Of a stretch of DNA of 64,000 nucleotides, positions 25,976 to 34,791 are shown piece after piece (the first letter of the stretch is position 1; every line of letters starts with the position of its first letter). Source of the DNA: Psychrobacillus sp. OK028 (GTDB taxonomy: Bacteria > Bacillota > Bacilli > Bacillales_A > Planococcaceae); assembly GCF_900103605.1 (NCBI RefSeq), contig NZ_FNHY01000009.1, forward strand, positions 124,001 through 188,000, given 5' to 3'. The notes under the pieces are model-generated. The model did no database searches. It saw only the letters and a program-made list of their open reading frames with translations, and was not told the DNA's origin. The translations under genes and the position numbers were made by a program.

Positions 25976-26086
25976 TTCTACGCAATTTTTTAGATTAGTT
26001 ATTCTCCTAATTTGAATACTTTACCGCTAAATTATGATGTCATGATAGCGTAGAATGCCTATTCTACGCAATTATTCCACGCAATT
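25976..26086. repeat. Repeats upstream of the tyrosine recombinase
   Basis: TTCTACGCAATT occurs at 25976-25987 and 26062-26073, with a variant TTCCACGCAATT at 26075-26086. A perfect inverted repeat GCGTAGAAT/ATTCTACGC spans 26048-26069. They could be binding or crossover sites of the adjacent recombinase, or its operator. Confidence 0.55.
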
Positions 26087-26559
26087 GAAAAGAATTCTTT
26101 ATAGAAATAGAAAATAAACAATGGGTATTTCTCAAATAATTTCTGTCATCATTTTAGTGATGGTGGATTTGGCTCCAGAAATTAATAAATAGGAAAATCC
26201 AAATCCCTGAATTAATAGCCATTTGAAAATACTTGATTTCAGGCGATTTTGAGCAATTTTAGTTTATTTTGACCGTTTATAATTAAATGCTGAATTAATT
26301 CGGCAATCTGCTAATTTCTTCATTATTATCGATGCACACCCTTATTTTATTTTCCTTTATAGGTCATTTTTTTCGGGAATAAATTCGGTATTTTAAGTAT
26401 TACCAAAATAGATAATTTGCGGTATTTTATTTCCTACCACTACTGAACTTTACGAGCCATCCATTAGTGATGGATAGATTGTTGATTAAAAACTCTCTAG
26501 TCAAATAAGAGTTAATTTGGGACATTCAAAATCTACTCAACACATGTGAATTTTCATAA

Positions 26560-26650
26560 CTCTTACTAATCATTAGTAAGAGTTAATAATCAGTAGTAAT
26601 CGTTAATAATCAGTAGTAATCGTTAACAAGCGTTAATAATCAGTAGTAAG
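26560..26650. repeat. Iteron cluster, candidate replication origin
   Basis: Three near-identical 20-bp repeats (CGTTAATAATCAGTAGTAAT) start at 26581, 26601 and 26631. An exact 11-bp inverted repeat CTCTTACTAAT/ATTAGTAAGAG (26560-26582) abuts the first. They sit in an AT-rich, 846-bp gene-free space that also has a hairpin ATCCAT/ATGGAT near 26459-26475. The arrangement resembles origins used by P4-type primase-helicases. Confidence 0.55.
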
Positions 26651-26694
26651 AATTCTTAGGATAACTAACTATATTTAATACTGGCTCAAAAGCC

Positions 26695-26722
26695 AAAAAA
26701 AAAAGACCCATCAGGGTCTAAA
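26695..26722 (-). terminator. Terminator downstream of the McrBC-like operon
   Basis: AGACCC and GGGTCT arms around TGAT with a run of ten T on the minus strand. Confidence 0.8.
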
Positions 26723-26831
26723 ACAATTCTTTTTATTATTTGTAAATAATTCAATTATCAATAGTACCCATAACAAACTATTTAGTATATCCTTTAGGGT
26801 TATTTTACATCCATAAGGTATTGATACCATA

Positions 26832-28109
26832 TTATCTCATTTCTTTTTTTATAATGAAATCATAAATATTTTCTAAATTACTCCAAGATGATAGATAAAT
26901 TTCACTTTCTGTAACCATCTCAAGTTTTTGAATATTTGACCAACCGACTAAGATCCCATACAAATTAACATTGGGATTTTTTATACTTTCAAAGTCTTTT
27001 AAATATCCAAATAGTTTATATGCACCATCGACTAAGTATGTCCTCTTATCTGATCTTTTAACTTCGATGATGTAAAAATTCTTTTTATTTCCTTCAAGTA
27101 CTTCTAGGACTAAGTCTGGTCTTCTAAGTCTGTCACTCATCCCATATAAATTCATTAACGGTCCATATTTACTATTCAAAGAGAATTCTTTTGGAATACC
27201 CTGAAAATAAATTTTCAACTCTTTATTTCCTAATGTAAATCTACTAACAAGCGTTGAACCGCCACCTATAAGAGCAATTTTCTTCTCAATCCATCCATTA
27301 TCTTTTATAGTCTCAAATAATTTAAAAAGAACAGCAATTTCATACAAAGTATCTTTGTTTAGAGGCTCTAAGGTTTTTCCCTGTAATACTATGTCAAGAT
27401 AATCTATCGGATTATTAACCATAAGATAATAGGTCTGAGCAACTTTTGCTAATTGAGAATACGTTTGTCCACGGACTCTTTCTGCTTGGAATATTGTTTT
27501 ATGAGTAATATCATGCATATCCCCTATTTTTCTAACGAAAGGATTTTTAAGTAGTTTGTTTGTTTTAATCCCTATTCTAAAAACAGTATCTATCCATTTC
27601 TCTTTTTCTTCTAATTCCCCAAGTTTTGTTTCATCTTTCTCAAAATCGGAATTTGTTAAAGAACTGCAAATAAACATAATCCTTCGTAGTAAGAAAAGTA
27701 ATAATCTGTTTTCCGGCAAATCAAAAATAGAAGATCGTTGACTGCAAACAAATATAGAAGGATCCCCACCTGCAGCATTTCGATTAGATAAAGTCTTACT
27801 CCAATTAATTTTCCCTTTAATATTACCTCTTAAAACTTTATTTTCAGTTAAGGATGTCTTTGAAAGACGTTTTAAAATGGATGGAGCGGTTTTATCTATA
27901 AACTTTTCAACTTCTTCATCTAGAATAAAATAAAGGTAACTCAACTTCTGTAAATCACTTTTAGATACATTTGCTATCCCTAAGAAAACATCTTCTGCTG
28001 ATACCACACTTGAATTATGTTGTATAAATCTCCATAGGTGCTTATTTGTTTGTTTTAGTAAATGAGTATAATTTTGTTCTGACCAACAATCGTTTTTATT
28101 AGTAATCAT
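26832..28109 (-). CDS. McrC-like endonuclease subunit
   Basis: 425 residues. The C-terminal half has the PD-(D/E)xK nuclease signature RRPDLVLEV, then NFYIIEVKRSDKRTYLVDGA, as in McrC-type partners of McrB ATPases. The N-terminal half is helical with a conserved-looking SSIFDLPENRLLLFLLRRI. It starts 26 bp after the McrB-like gene stops and has the same orientation, so the two form one operon. McrBC systems cut DNA carrying modified cytosines. The target here may be phage DNA with modified bases. Alternatively the pair belongs to a LlaJI-like system with methylases, of which only a methylase remnant (32690-32960) is nearby. Confidence 0.75.
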   Translation of the reverse strand: MITNKNDCWSEQNYTHLLKQTNKHLWRFIQHNSSVVSAEDVFLGIANVSKSDLQKLSYLYFILDEEVEKFIDKTAPSILKRLSKTSLTENKVLRGNIKGKINWSKTLSNRNAAGGDPSIFVCSQRSSIFDLPENRLLLFLLRRIMFICSSLTNSDFEKDETKLGELEEKEKWIDTVFRIGIKTNKLLKNPFVRKIGDMHDITHKTIFQAERVRGQTYSQLAKVAQTYYLMVNNPIDYLDIVLQGKTLEPLNKDTLYEIAVLFKLFETIKDNGWIEKKIALIGGGSTLVSRFTLGNKELKIYFQGIPKEFSLNSKYGPLMNLYGMSDRLRRPDLVLEVLEGNKKNFYIIEVKRSDKRTYLVDGAYKLFGYLKDFESIKNPNVNLYGILVGWSNIQKLEMVTESEIYLSSWSNLENIYDFIIKKEMR

Positions 28110-28135
28110 CTTAATTACCTGCTTTAAAAAATATT

Positions 28136-29995
28136 CTATTCTTCTGGAACATCTTCATTTTCACTTTCTTCAAGTAATTCATTTTGTTGTTGAGTTACTA
28201 TTTCTGAATCCTCTTCATCTGCACTTTCAACATTCTCTACTTGTGTTAATCTTCTATCGATATTCCTAAAAAAATTGTTTGGTAACTCAAAAAAGTCAGT
28301 TACAAATCTTTTAAATATCTCTCTTTCTTGAATTGAAAGGTATGAGACTATTTGTTGATACAAATCATTAATGTCATTATGATCTAAACCTTCATATTGA
28401 GGTATAACAGATCCACAAATCGCCTCAATTCTACTAGAATTGTTGGTAACGCTTATATATTTCATAAGTTCAATAATAATTGCTGGCCCTAATGGCTTGG
28501 GTGTCACTTCTACTAATCTATATATAAAATCTATATTCTCTTGTGTAAGATTAGTATTAGAATTAATTAGCCTTGAATAATAGGTTAAATCAGGTATTGG
28601 AATTTCAATAAATGCAAATCTCCGCATAAATGCATAAGAAAAGGCAAAAAGACTATTCTTATCAAATGTATTCATACTACCAATAACTCTCCAATTTTGA
28701 CCAATATAATATGTACTAGTTGAAAAATCATAATATGAATCTCTTCTCGAATGATGTTTTATCTTTACAGGCTGATTATTAGATTCAAAAGGAAGTTCAA
28801 CATTTTTTCCTGAAAGTACAGTAAATAATTGTCCGAAAGCCTTATCAATATCTGCACGATTTATCTCATCAATTATGAGCCATTTATTTTCTTTAATACT
28901 TTTAAGCACTATTCCTTCATGAAACTTAAGTTTTCCTGCTTCATTTGGATCAGGCATATATCCACCAATCGTATCAAATGTACTCCAATCATCTGTGGCT
29001 GTACTTAATATATAACCGTCAATATAATTAGTTCTTACTCCTTCTTCTGCTGCTCTTTCCGCAATAGTAGTTTTACCGGTACCCGGTGGTCCTGTAAGAA
29101 TAATATTTTTCTGGATGTTTATATAGTTTTTTAAATGTTCAATAGGGCTTGTCTCCATCTCAAGAGAGCCTTTAATAACGCTTATATCTGGATTATAGAC
29201 ATTGGTTAATGTTTGTGGAGTATGAGTTTGTACTTCCGCATTTCCCTCTTCAACTTCATTATCTTCGAGTTGGCGCTGTCTATCCTCAAATGATATTGTT
29301 TGCTCAACTAGGTAGCGTATATCACCTTTTACATTAAGCATAAACCTTTCACCAAAAATATTAGTCAGTTCTTCCTCTTCATCAGAATAGTTATCCAATA
29401 TTGCTCTTACAAGACCAACCGCCTTTTTTCCATTGAAAGAACTTAACGCTTGATTAGGTTCACCTTTTGTGGCCGGCGAAATTCCGGGTAAATTGTATGT
29501 AGTTATATAGGGAATTAAATCTTCTTTTTTTATATTCTCTTCTAATAAAATATCTACATTAATTTCAAGTTTAAAATTCCTTCCTTCATAACCAATGTCA
29601 TATGGTGCTCTAAATACATGCCCAATTCCAATTAACCCAGTTTCCCACGTTACCTCCGGTTTACCTTTATCTCCCCCAAAAACGATAAAGATAATTTGAT
29701 CGGCTTCTAATTCATCCCTAAATCTATTTAACTGGAGAACTTCAATTGGATTATCTATATTTGAAATAGACTCTACTGTTGTAGAATTGCCCGTTTTAAT
29801 ACTATAAAACACTAGATCCTCTAGTTCTTCTTCAGATAACGGCAACTGATCCAAATCCTCCACAGTTGATTCTTCCCCAAATAAGTCATCATCTAAAATA
29901 TGTGTAGTTTGAGTGGGTGCTCTTGGTACTCTGGCTTCAACTTGATCAACATCAAATAACGATAGTGGTATATTATCTTCTTCTCTATCAGACAC
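28136..29995 (-). CDS. McrB-like AAA+ NTPase with N-terminal reader domain
   Basis: 619 residues from a GTG start behind AGGAGG. The AAA+ domain has Walker A GPPGTGKT (302-309), Walker B WLIIDEINRADIDKAFGQL (372-390), and GSMNTFDKNSLFAFSYAFMR (439-458), the McrB-type sensor region with arginines 458-459. The N-terminal part (about 95-235) contains WETGLIGIGHVF and ATKGEPNQALSSF, resembling PUA/EVE-like modules that read modified bases. The C-terminal ~60 residues are acidic. In McrBC the NTPase moves DNA to the McrC nuclease, encoded next (26832-28109). Acidic N- and C-termini are unusual. Confidence 0.82.
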   Translation of the reverse strand: MSDREEDNIPLSLFDVDQVEARVPRAPTQTTHILDDDLFGEESTVEDLDQLPLSEEELEDLVFYSIKTGNSTTVESISNIDNPIEVLQLNRFRDELEADQIIFIVFGGDKGKPEVTWETGLIGIGHVFRAPYDIGYEGRNFKLEINVDILLEENIKKEDLIPYITTYNLPGISPATKGEPNQALSSFNGKKAVGLVRAILDNYSDEEEELTNIFGERFMLNVKGDIRYLVEQTISFEDRQRQLEDNEVEEGNAEVQTHTPQTLTNVYNPDISVIKGSLEMETSPIEHLKNYINIQKNIILTGPPGTGKTTIAERAAEEGVRTNYIDGYILSTATDDWSTFDTIGGYMPDPNEAGKLKFHEGIVLKSIKENKWLIIDEINRADIDKAFGQLFTVLSGKNVELPFESNNQPVKIKHHSRRDSYYDFSTSTYYIGQNWRVIGSMNTFDKNSLFAFSYAFMRRFAFIEIPIPDLTYYSRLINSNTNLTQENIDFIYRLVEVTPKPLGPAIIIELMKYISVTNNSSRIEAICGSVIPQYEGLDHNDINDLYQQIVSYLSIQEREIFKRFVTDFFELPNNFFRNIDRRLTQVENVESADEEDSEIVTQQQNELLEESENEDVPEE

Positions 29996-30533
29996 TATAT
30001 TATCCTCCTATTTATAAATATTTATTATTTGTTCCGAATTCTACCAATTAAATTATATCAAATGACAAGCATAAAAAATAGGACCTTTTACCAAAATTAA
30101 ATTATTATCTGATATAAAAGTATCATTTCATTTGCATGACTATTTTCTATTGGATATTTTATTGGTTTGAATCTAAAAATACTCTATGTTGCATACATAC
30201 ATTAGTAATGTCTAAATTTTATGTTGTTAAATAGACTTTAGGCAATACAAACATAATGCTATAGAATGAAGGAAAATAGATTCAAAGAGTAGAAATATAA
30301 TAATGTAATATTCGAATACAAATTTATTATTTCTGGTATCTGAAAAAATTATTGGTACATTATTTGGTTACTGCAAATTTTTCAATAAATTAACAGGGCG
30401 TATATACCGGAGTACAATCGCATTCAAGGAGGGATCTGTTTTCATACTGGGGTTCAGGTAGCCACAACTATACAACACGGAAAGACAGTGAACGTAATGA
30501 AAAAACTAAAGTCGTGATAAAAGGGTGAGGAAC
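29996..30533. other. Intergenic region with a possible gene remnant
   Basis: It is the divergent space between the McrB-like and cREC genes and is AT-rich. Near 30438-30530 a plus-strand frame reads YWGSGSHNYTTRKDSERNEK and ends at a TGA overlapping the next ribosome site; AGGAGG precedes it but no usual start codon follows. It may be the tail of a lost gene. Nothing else recognised. Confidence 0.35.
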
Positions 30534-30887
30534 ATGATAAATGTATATGTGGATGATTTAAGAGATTGTCCCGTTGGTTTTGTAGTGGCACGAACTTTTC
30601 AAGAGGCGATTCACTTACTTGAAAACCAGAAAGTTGATATTCTTTCGCTTGACCATGATTTAGGAGAAGATAAAAAAGGAAATCTACTGCCAACAGGTTA
30701 TGATTTAGTCAAGTATATTTGCGAAAATAACTTACGAGCAAACAAGATATACATTCATACGGATAACCCAGTCGGAAGAGAAAATATGTATCAGACTCTA
30801 CAAGGAGCCAAAAGAAGAGGTTTTCTTGATTCAGACATTGAGATCTATCATTATTCGATTACCGAAAATAAATATACAGAGCGATAA
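30534..30887 (+). CDS. Cyclic-phosphate processing receiver-like (cREC) protein
   Basis: 117 residues from the ATG at 30534 behind GGTGAGG. The pattern VYVDDLRDCPVGF, VARTFQEAIHLL, DILSLDHDLGED, TGYDLVKYI and IHTDNPVGRENM matches the cREC family, receiver-like domains with a conserved acidic pair and a His-x-x-Asn-Pro-Val-Gly end. Members are found in phages and mobile elements and are thought to act on cyclic phosphate ends of RNA or nucleotides. It stands alone on the plus strand, upstream of the Mrr-like operon. A link to RNA repair or signalling is family knowledge, not shown here. Confidence 0.75.
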   Translation: MINVYVDDLRDCPVGFVVARTFQEAIHLLENQKVDILSLDHDLGEDKKGNLLPTGYDLVKYICENNLRANKIYIHTDNPVGRENMYQTLQGAKRRGFLDSDIEIYHYSITENKYTER

Positions 30888-30976
30888 ACAGAAGGAACAT
30901 CTGAAAGGTTTTAATACTATTCTTTAACATGGACAACAGCGTTACTTCTTACGGTCAATTCTGAAAAAATGATATC

Positions 30977-31642
30977 TTGAGAGAGGTAGTTTTTATGGAT
31001 AATGATATTCCAATGTGGAAAGTATATGAATGGTTAAACACAAAAATTTTACATAATCTAAATAATTCAATAAACGTGAAAGTTTCCCATAATGTGATGC
31101 TAACTGGTCTTATTAGTGAGGAAAAAAGACAGGTTGATATTTTTGTTGATTTTAATATTTCTGGATACCAAGTAGCAATTGATTGTAAAAAGTATAGCAA
31201 TAAAGTTGATATCAAAAAAGTAGAAAGTTTTATTGGAATGTGTGAAGACCTTGGTGTCGATAAAGGAATAATAATTGCTACCAAAGGATTTACTAAAGGT
31301 GCAAAGAAAAGGATTCAAAATAACAGTAAAATTGAACTGCAGATATTGGATTGGAAAAAAGCATATAAGAGCATCATAACTGAGTTAGATTATAATAATA
31401 ACTTAAACGATATATGTACATGCTGTACGACAAAAGATAGTATTATTCCGGGAATACTCCTTTGGGATAGCCCCTATGGAGTAGAAGAATATGATGGTTC
31501 AACCAGTATTTACTTTCTGGGTGAATGTCTAAAATGCAATTCAAAATCGATTTATTGCGATCCTTGTGGGATTATTGGTATGAACGCTAAGTACAGCACA
31601 TTTAAATGTGATTGTTGTGAGAGAGAGGTTACTTTTAAATGA
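30977..31642 (+). CDS. Mrr-like restriction endonuclease with zinc-ribbon tail
   Basis: 221 residues. The N-terminal ~130 residues carry the Mrr-type PD-(D/E)xK core: RQVDIFVDFNISGYQVAIDC with Lys in IDCKKYS, then VESFIGMCEDLGVDKGIII and TKGFTKGAKKRI. The C-terminal part has cysteine pairs (ICTCCTTK, ECLKCNSK, YCDPCGI, FKCDCCE), probably two zinc ribbons. The stop overlaps the start of the next gene (ATGA type), so they are co-translated. Mrr proteins cut modified DNA; the partner and the nearby methylase remnant suggest a restriction module. Ribosome site AGAGAGG. Confidence 0.75.
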   Translation: MREVVFMDNDIPMWKVYEWLNTKILHNLNNSINVKVSHNVMLTGLISEEKRQVDIFVDFNISGYQVAIDCKKYSNKVDIKKVESFIGMCEDLGVDKGIIIATKGFTKGAKKRIQNNSKIELQILDWKKAYKSIITELDYNNNLNDICTCCTTKDSIIPGILLWDSPYGVEEYDGSTSIYFLGECLKCNSKSIYCDPCGIIGMNAKYSTFKCDCCEREVTFK

Positions 31643-32439
31643 TTTCTCTAAAAAATATTATTGATAGTATAAATGCAATTCCCTGGTACTCAACTCCTAA
31701 CGAATTAGCGAAATTATCTTTCCAATCTAAGACTGAATATCTATTTCGAGATAAATTAGATCTTTATTTTTCAGATAGGTTTTCTCAAGGTATTTCTAAT
31801 GTATTCCCTATAAGGGAGTGGTCTTCATGGAAAGAGTGGGGCATTGACCCAGTACATTTAGAATTATATGTTAAAGAAAAAGGAATAAATATAAGAAGCA
31901 AAGACAAAGAAACAAGAAAAATAGAAATAAGTAAACTCCCAATGGAAATTAAGGATTTAACATTTACTTATGATCTAAAAGGCACCCAAGCGATTGATCT
32001 TGCTCTTTTTGAATACCCTAAACTTAAACCTAAGTATGGGAACCCACCTTTCCCACTTGTGTCTCTGTTAGAGTTTAAATGCGAGGTAATTTATCAGTTA
32101 ACGCCCAGTTTATTAAAGAAAAAGAGTTATATAGAAAAAGATATTCAGCGCATGAAAAAGTTTCAGGTGCTGTATGATCATATCACCTTTTTTGAAATTC
32201 TAATTTTAGTTGATTTCCCACATGGAATAAATCCCATGTGGTATCCTTTAAATACCCATTTTGAAGAAATTAATAATTATCAAAAGAAAAAACCAGACGC
32301 ATTAAACGAAATTAAAAGTTTTATAAATCAATATTTTAGTAAGGATCTACATATAGAATATGTTACTCTATCCGCGGGTATCTATTTAAATACTCCAGTA
32401 ACACTACACTTTTGGATATTTACAAACAAAGAGACCTAA
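31639..32439 (+). CDS. Unknown protein coupled to the Mrr-like nuclease
   Basis: 266 residues, overlapping the Mrr-like gene by 4 bp. A possible nuclease-like arrangement is AIDLALFEYPK followed by LVSLLEFKCEVIYQ (Asp ... Glu-x-Lys), so it may be a second PD-(D/E)xK protein, but this pattern is weak. The N-terminus (SINAIPWYSTPNELAKL) and middle (YIEKDIQRMKKFQVL) are helical. Co-translation with a nuclease points to a subunit or specificity partner in one defence unit. I do not recognise the family. Confidence 0.6.
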   Translation: MISLKNIIDSINAIPWYSTPNELAKLSFQSKTEYLFRDKLDLYFSDRFSQGISNVFPIREWSSWKEWGIDPVHLELYVKEKGINIRSKDKETRKIEISKLPMEIKDLTFTYDLKGTQAIDLALFEYPKLKPKYGNPPFPLVSLLEFKCEVIYQLTPSLLKKKSYIEKDIQRMKKFQVLYDHITFFEILILVDFPHGINPMWYPLNTHFEEINNYQKKKPDALNEIKSFINQYFSKDLHIEYVTLSAGIYLNTPVTLHFWIFTNKET

Positions 32440-32652
32440 TATATTTTGCCTCCTTAATTGATAAATGATTTTTTAAAATTTATAAAAAAACCTCCTCTCC
32501 CTAGTATAATTTATAAATTACTTTTCATAGGTAAATATAAAACAAAGTAGTTCTAATATGGCCAATACTTTTTAAAGAATTGAGAATTTAAAAACATGTG
32601 GCTATTAAATCAATCGCGAAGTTAGAATTAATTTATCGTAATAACAAAGAAA

Positions 32653-32674
32653 AAGAGACCTAGATAGGTCTCTT
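32653..32674 (-). terminator. Terminator behind the methylase remnant
   Basis: AAGAGACCTA/TAGGTCTCTT palindrome with T-run on the minus strand. It resembles the terminator at 36112-36138 behind the intact methylase, in line with a common origin. Confidence 0.65.
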
Positions 32675-32689
32675 TAAACTGTCACTCTT

Positions 32690-32960
32690 TATGGATCATT
32701 TATTTTTTCTCTCCATTAACTGTTTCAAGCGCTACAATAAATTTCTCTGCAATACGTAGGATAACTGGAACAGATACAGCATTGCAGACTTGTTTCTAAA
32801 TATGTGAATTTGCAATCCTTCTGGAATTTAATAATAATTGTCCACCGAGAACCCTTGAAATCTTAATGCCTCTTTTAGAGTTAATTTTCCAAAACCCACT
32901 AATCCAAAATTAATGGTACGTTATGATCTTCATAACTTCTCCAAATTACTGCCTCTGATT
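32690..32960 (-). pseudogene. C-terminal remnant of a DNA cytosine-C5 methylase
   Basis: On the minus strand, broken by stops and a frameshift, one reads HNVPLI, LTLKEALRFQGFS, IPEGLQIH, a decayed K-S-A-M-L-Y end of motif X, and LKQLMERKNK. This parallels the end of the intact methylase at 36136-37236 (HNVPLVIDDWGYRKLTPRET, NIQGFPTDYVIPEK). The rest of the gene is missing. It belonged to another C5 methylase, perhaps with the Mrr-like or McrBC-like genes. Confidence 0.7.
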
Positions 32961-33016
32961 TCCTTAAGATATTCCAAGTGATAATGAATACTTAAAGATC
33001 ATTAACTATCTTCCTT

Positions 33017-33319
33017 TTAATATTCTTCCGCTAACATTACTGTTATACAATCCCCATCATCAATTATGAAAACTTTACCAATAAATTTATTAGTTAAATT
33101 TGCTAGCATAAGTTGTTTACTATAAACAGGCTCTTCTTGACTATGATTTATATATGTTGTTTTTTTATTTTTGGATAAGGAAAAATCAAAAACTTGAAGA
33201 TAATCAAGTTCTACAATATTTTTAATTTCCATTATAGAATCCATCATACCTTTGATTATTTCTGGTATAATTTCATCCTTTACCCGTTTTGTAATATACA
33301 CCTGTTTAGGCTCAAACAT
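33017..33319 (-). CDS. DUF960-like phage protein
   Basis: 100 residues from the ATG at 33319 (MFEPKQVYITKRVKDEI), 8 nt after TAGGAG; GTG codons just upstream are less likely. The elements LDYLQVFDFSL, NHSQEEPVYSKQ and KVFIIDDGDCITVMLAEEY match DUF960, a family of short proteins found in phages and mobile elements of Firmicutes, function unknown. It is in the same direction as the Rad52-like gene about 330 bp upstream and supports the view that this element is phage-derived or a satellite. Confidence 0.75.
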   Translation of the reverse strand: MFEPKQVYITKRVKDEIIPEIIKGMMDSIMEIKNIVELDYLQVFDFSLSKNKKTTYINHSQEEPVYSKQLMLANLTNKFIGKVFIIDDGDCITVMLAEEY

Positions 33320-33551
33320 GATCACCACTCCTAATAATCTCTATCTTATATTTTTGATTAAATGACTAACCGCAATTAAAATTCAAGTATAGTACTACTA
33401 TACAACAAAGAATACAATCATGATTTTTTTACTAAACACAACAGATTAGTTACTAAGCAAAAGATAGTCTTGTTGCTATTTATTCACTCCGTATTTGAGT
33501 TGATCGATTACCAGCCCATTATAACCGAATTATTTAGAAAACGCTTAACTA

Positions 33552-33574
33552 AGTGTAAGGTGAATCTAATCATC
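33552..33574. repeat. Dispersed 23-bp repeat, copy b
   Basis: GTGTAAGGTGAA + TCTAATCATCT, one mismatch to 19778-19800. It lies in the 330-bp space upstream of the DUF960 gene. The remainder of that space (33320-33647) shows no gene. Confidence 0.5.
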
Positions 33575-33647
33575 TAAAAGTGTTTGTATTTTATTATTTA
33601 TGGAGAACTTCAGAAGTAATAGATAAGCAATAAAAAAAGGGAAGCAA

Positions 33648-34250
33648 TTATGCCCCCCTTTTTCTTCTTTCCTGCTGGCATTTGCGACAGACTTTCTGAC
33701 CTTTGAGTCTTGAATTGTTATTACAAAATTGGATCTCCTGTTGTGAGATTGGACCTTTGCAGTCATTGCAAACTTGTTGCTCATTCTGTTGTGTTTGTTC
33801 ATTTTCATATGGAACTGTCTGATTGTTGAAGTTGTTTGTTGGCTTATTGTATTGTTGTTGATTTGTCTGAGTGTGATTCTGTTTCATGTATTCCTTTTTT
33901 CGTGTATTAAAAACACAAGGAATCCCGAATAAGGAAGCAACTTTCGTTAATGCCCCCGCTTGTGCTGTTTTTAGAGCATCCCCGATATACCCAGTTGAAT
34001 ATGTACAACTTCCGAATGCTTCTTTGATCTCCTCCTCGATCTTCATAGTTCCTAATACAAGAACTTCATTACCAATAATTTCATATTTGACGGTGAAATC
34101 CCATCTTAAATCTTCCTGTTCATTTAATCTTTCAACGACAGTCGCGTTTGGAACATAGTCATACCACATTCCTTTCTTTCCTTCTCTTTTTTTTATTTGT
34201 GAAGGCGCAAATGGTCTCCTCAATTGATTCCACTTTAAAATATCTGTCAT
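33648..34250 (-). CDS. Rad52-like single-strand annealing protein with zinc-finger tail
   Basis: 200 residues. The N-terminal ~110 residues show the Rad52/22-type pattern: RRPFAPSQIKKREGKKGMWY, then YVPNATVVERLNEQEDLRWD, GTMKIEEEIKE and GDALKTAQAGALTKVASLFG. Such phage proteins anneal single strands in recombination and replication. A Gln/Asn-rich linker (about 120-160) leads to a C-terminal zinc ribbon (CNDCKGP ... CRKCQQERRKRGA). Its start has a normal ribosome site (GGGAGG). It fits with the primase-helicase as the element's replication/recombination set. A short stem at the stop codon (33630-33662, AAAGGG...CCCTTT) may end transcription. Confidence 0.8.
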   Translation of the reverse strand: MTDILKWNQLRRPFAPSQIKKREGKKGMWYDYVPNATVVERLNEQEDLRWDFTVKYEIIGNEVLVLGTMKIEEEIKEAFGSCTYSTGYIGDALKTAQAGALTKVASLFGIPCVFNTRKKEYMKQNHTQTNQQQYNKPTNNFNNQTVPYENEQTQQNEQQVCNDCKGPISQQEIQFCNNNSRLKGQKVCRKCQQERRKRGA

Positions 34251-34539
34251 AATGATAAATCCTCCCTTTCTTGAGTAAGTATTTATTCTTATCTATTTGA
34301 GATTGGTGAGGCATCTCCTTGATTAAAATAGTTACTAAAAGAATATATTTTATAGTTGAAACTTTTTTCTTAACTTCTCCTTAAATTCTTAGATTCTTTT
34401 AGACAAAACCCTTTAGTTATTCCGAATTTTCAGTTATAATATAGTGAGTGTAACAAAAGGATACCGTGCGGAAACACGAAAATCCTACCTTTGAGTTAGT
34501 GTATGTGTTAAGAGTGTGAACCGAGTTGAATATATAAAT

Positions 34540-34597
34540 GTTAAAAGGACTTTTTCTACACTGTTGTCAAACAGGATGTAGAAGAAGTCCTTTTAAC
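34540..34597 (+). ncRNA. Long hairpin, candidate small RNA or attenuator
   Basis: GTTAAAAGGACTTTTTCTAC pairs with GTAGAAGAAGTCCTTTTAAC as a 21-bp stem with one G-U pair if read as plus-strand RNA (A-C mismatch on the other strand), topped by CTGTT/AACAG. No T-run follows and no gene overlaps. It lies in a 540-bp gene-free space between the Rad52-like gene and a 63-residue gene; the rest of that space holds a possible -10 (TATAAT, about 34436-34441) upstream of it. Confidence 0.55.
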
Positions 34598-34791
34598 CTT
34601 TTGGGACTTCCTGTAGTAACGAATAACTTTTTATTTATCTTGCTTCTGTATGTGCCTTCCTAAGAAAAGAGAACTCTTATGTAAATGTATCCTTTAGGAG
34701 CGGCTAAAAAATCTTTTAAGTAGAGATATAGGAAGGGACATTTATAATTACTTCGTATATATTGTCATAAGTTATATGTATATTCAACGGC

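Noticed and set aside
33566-33808. 80-residue minus-strand frame
   Set aside because: Alternate frame over the 3' end of the Rad52-like gene and its possible terminator.
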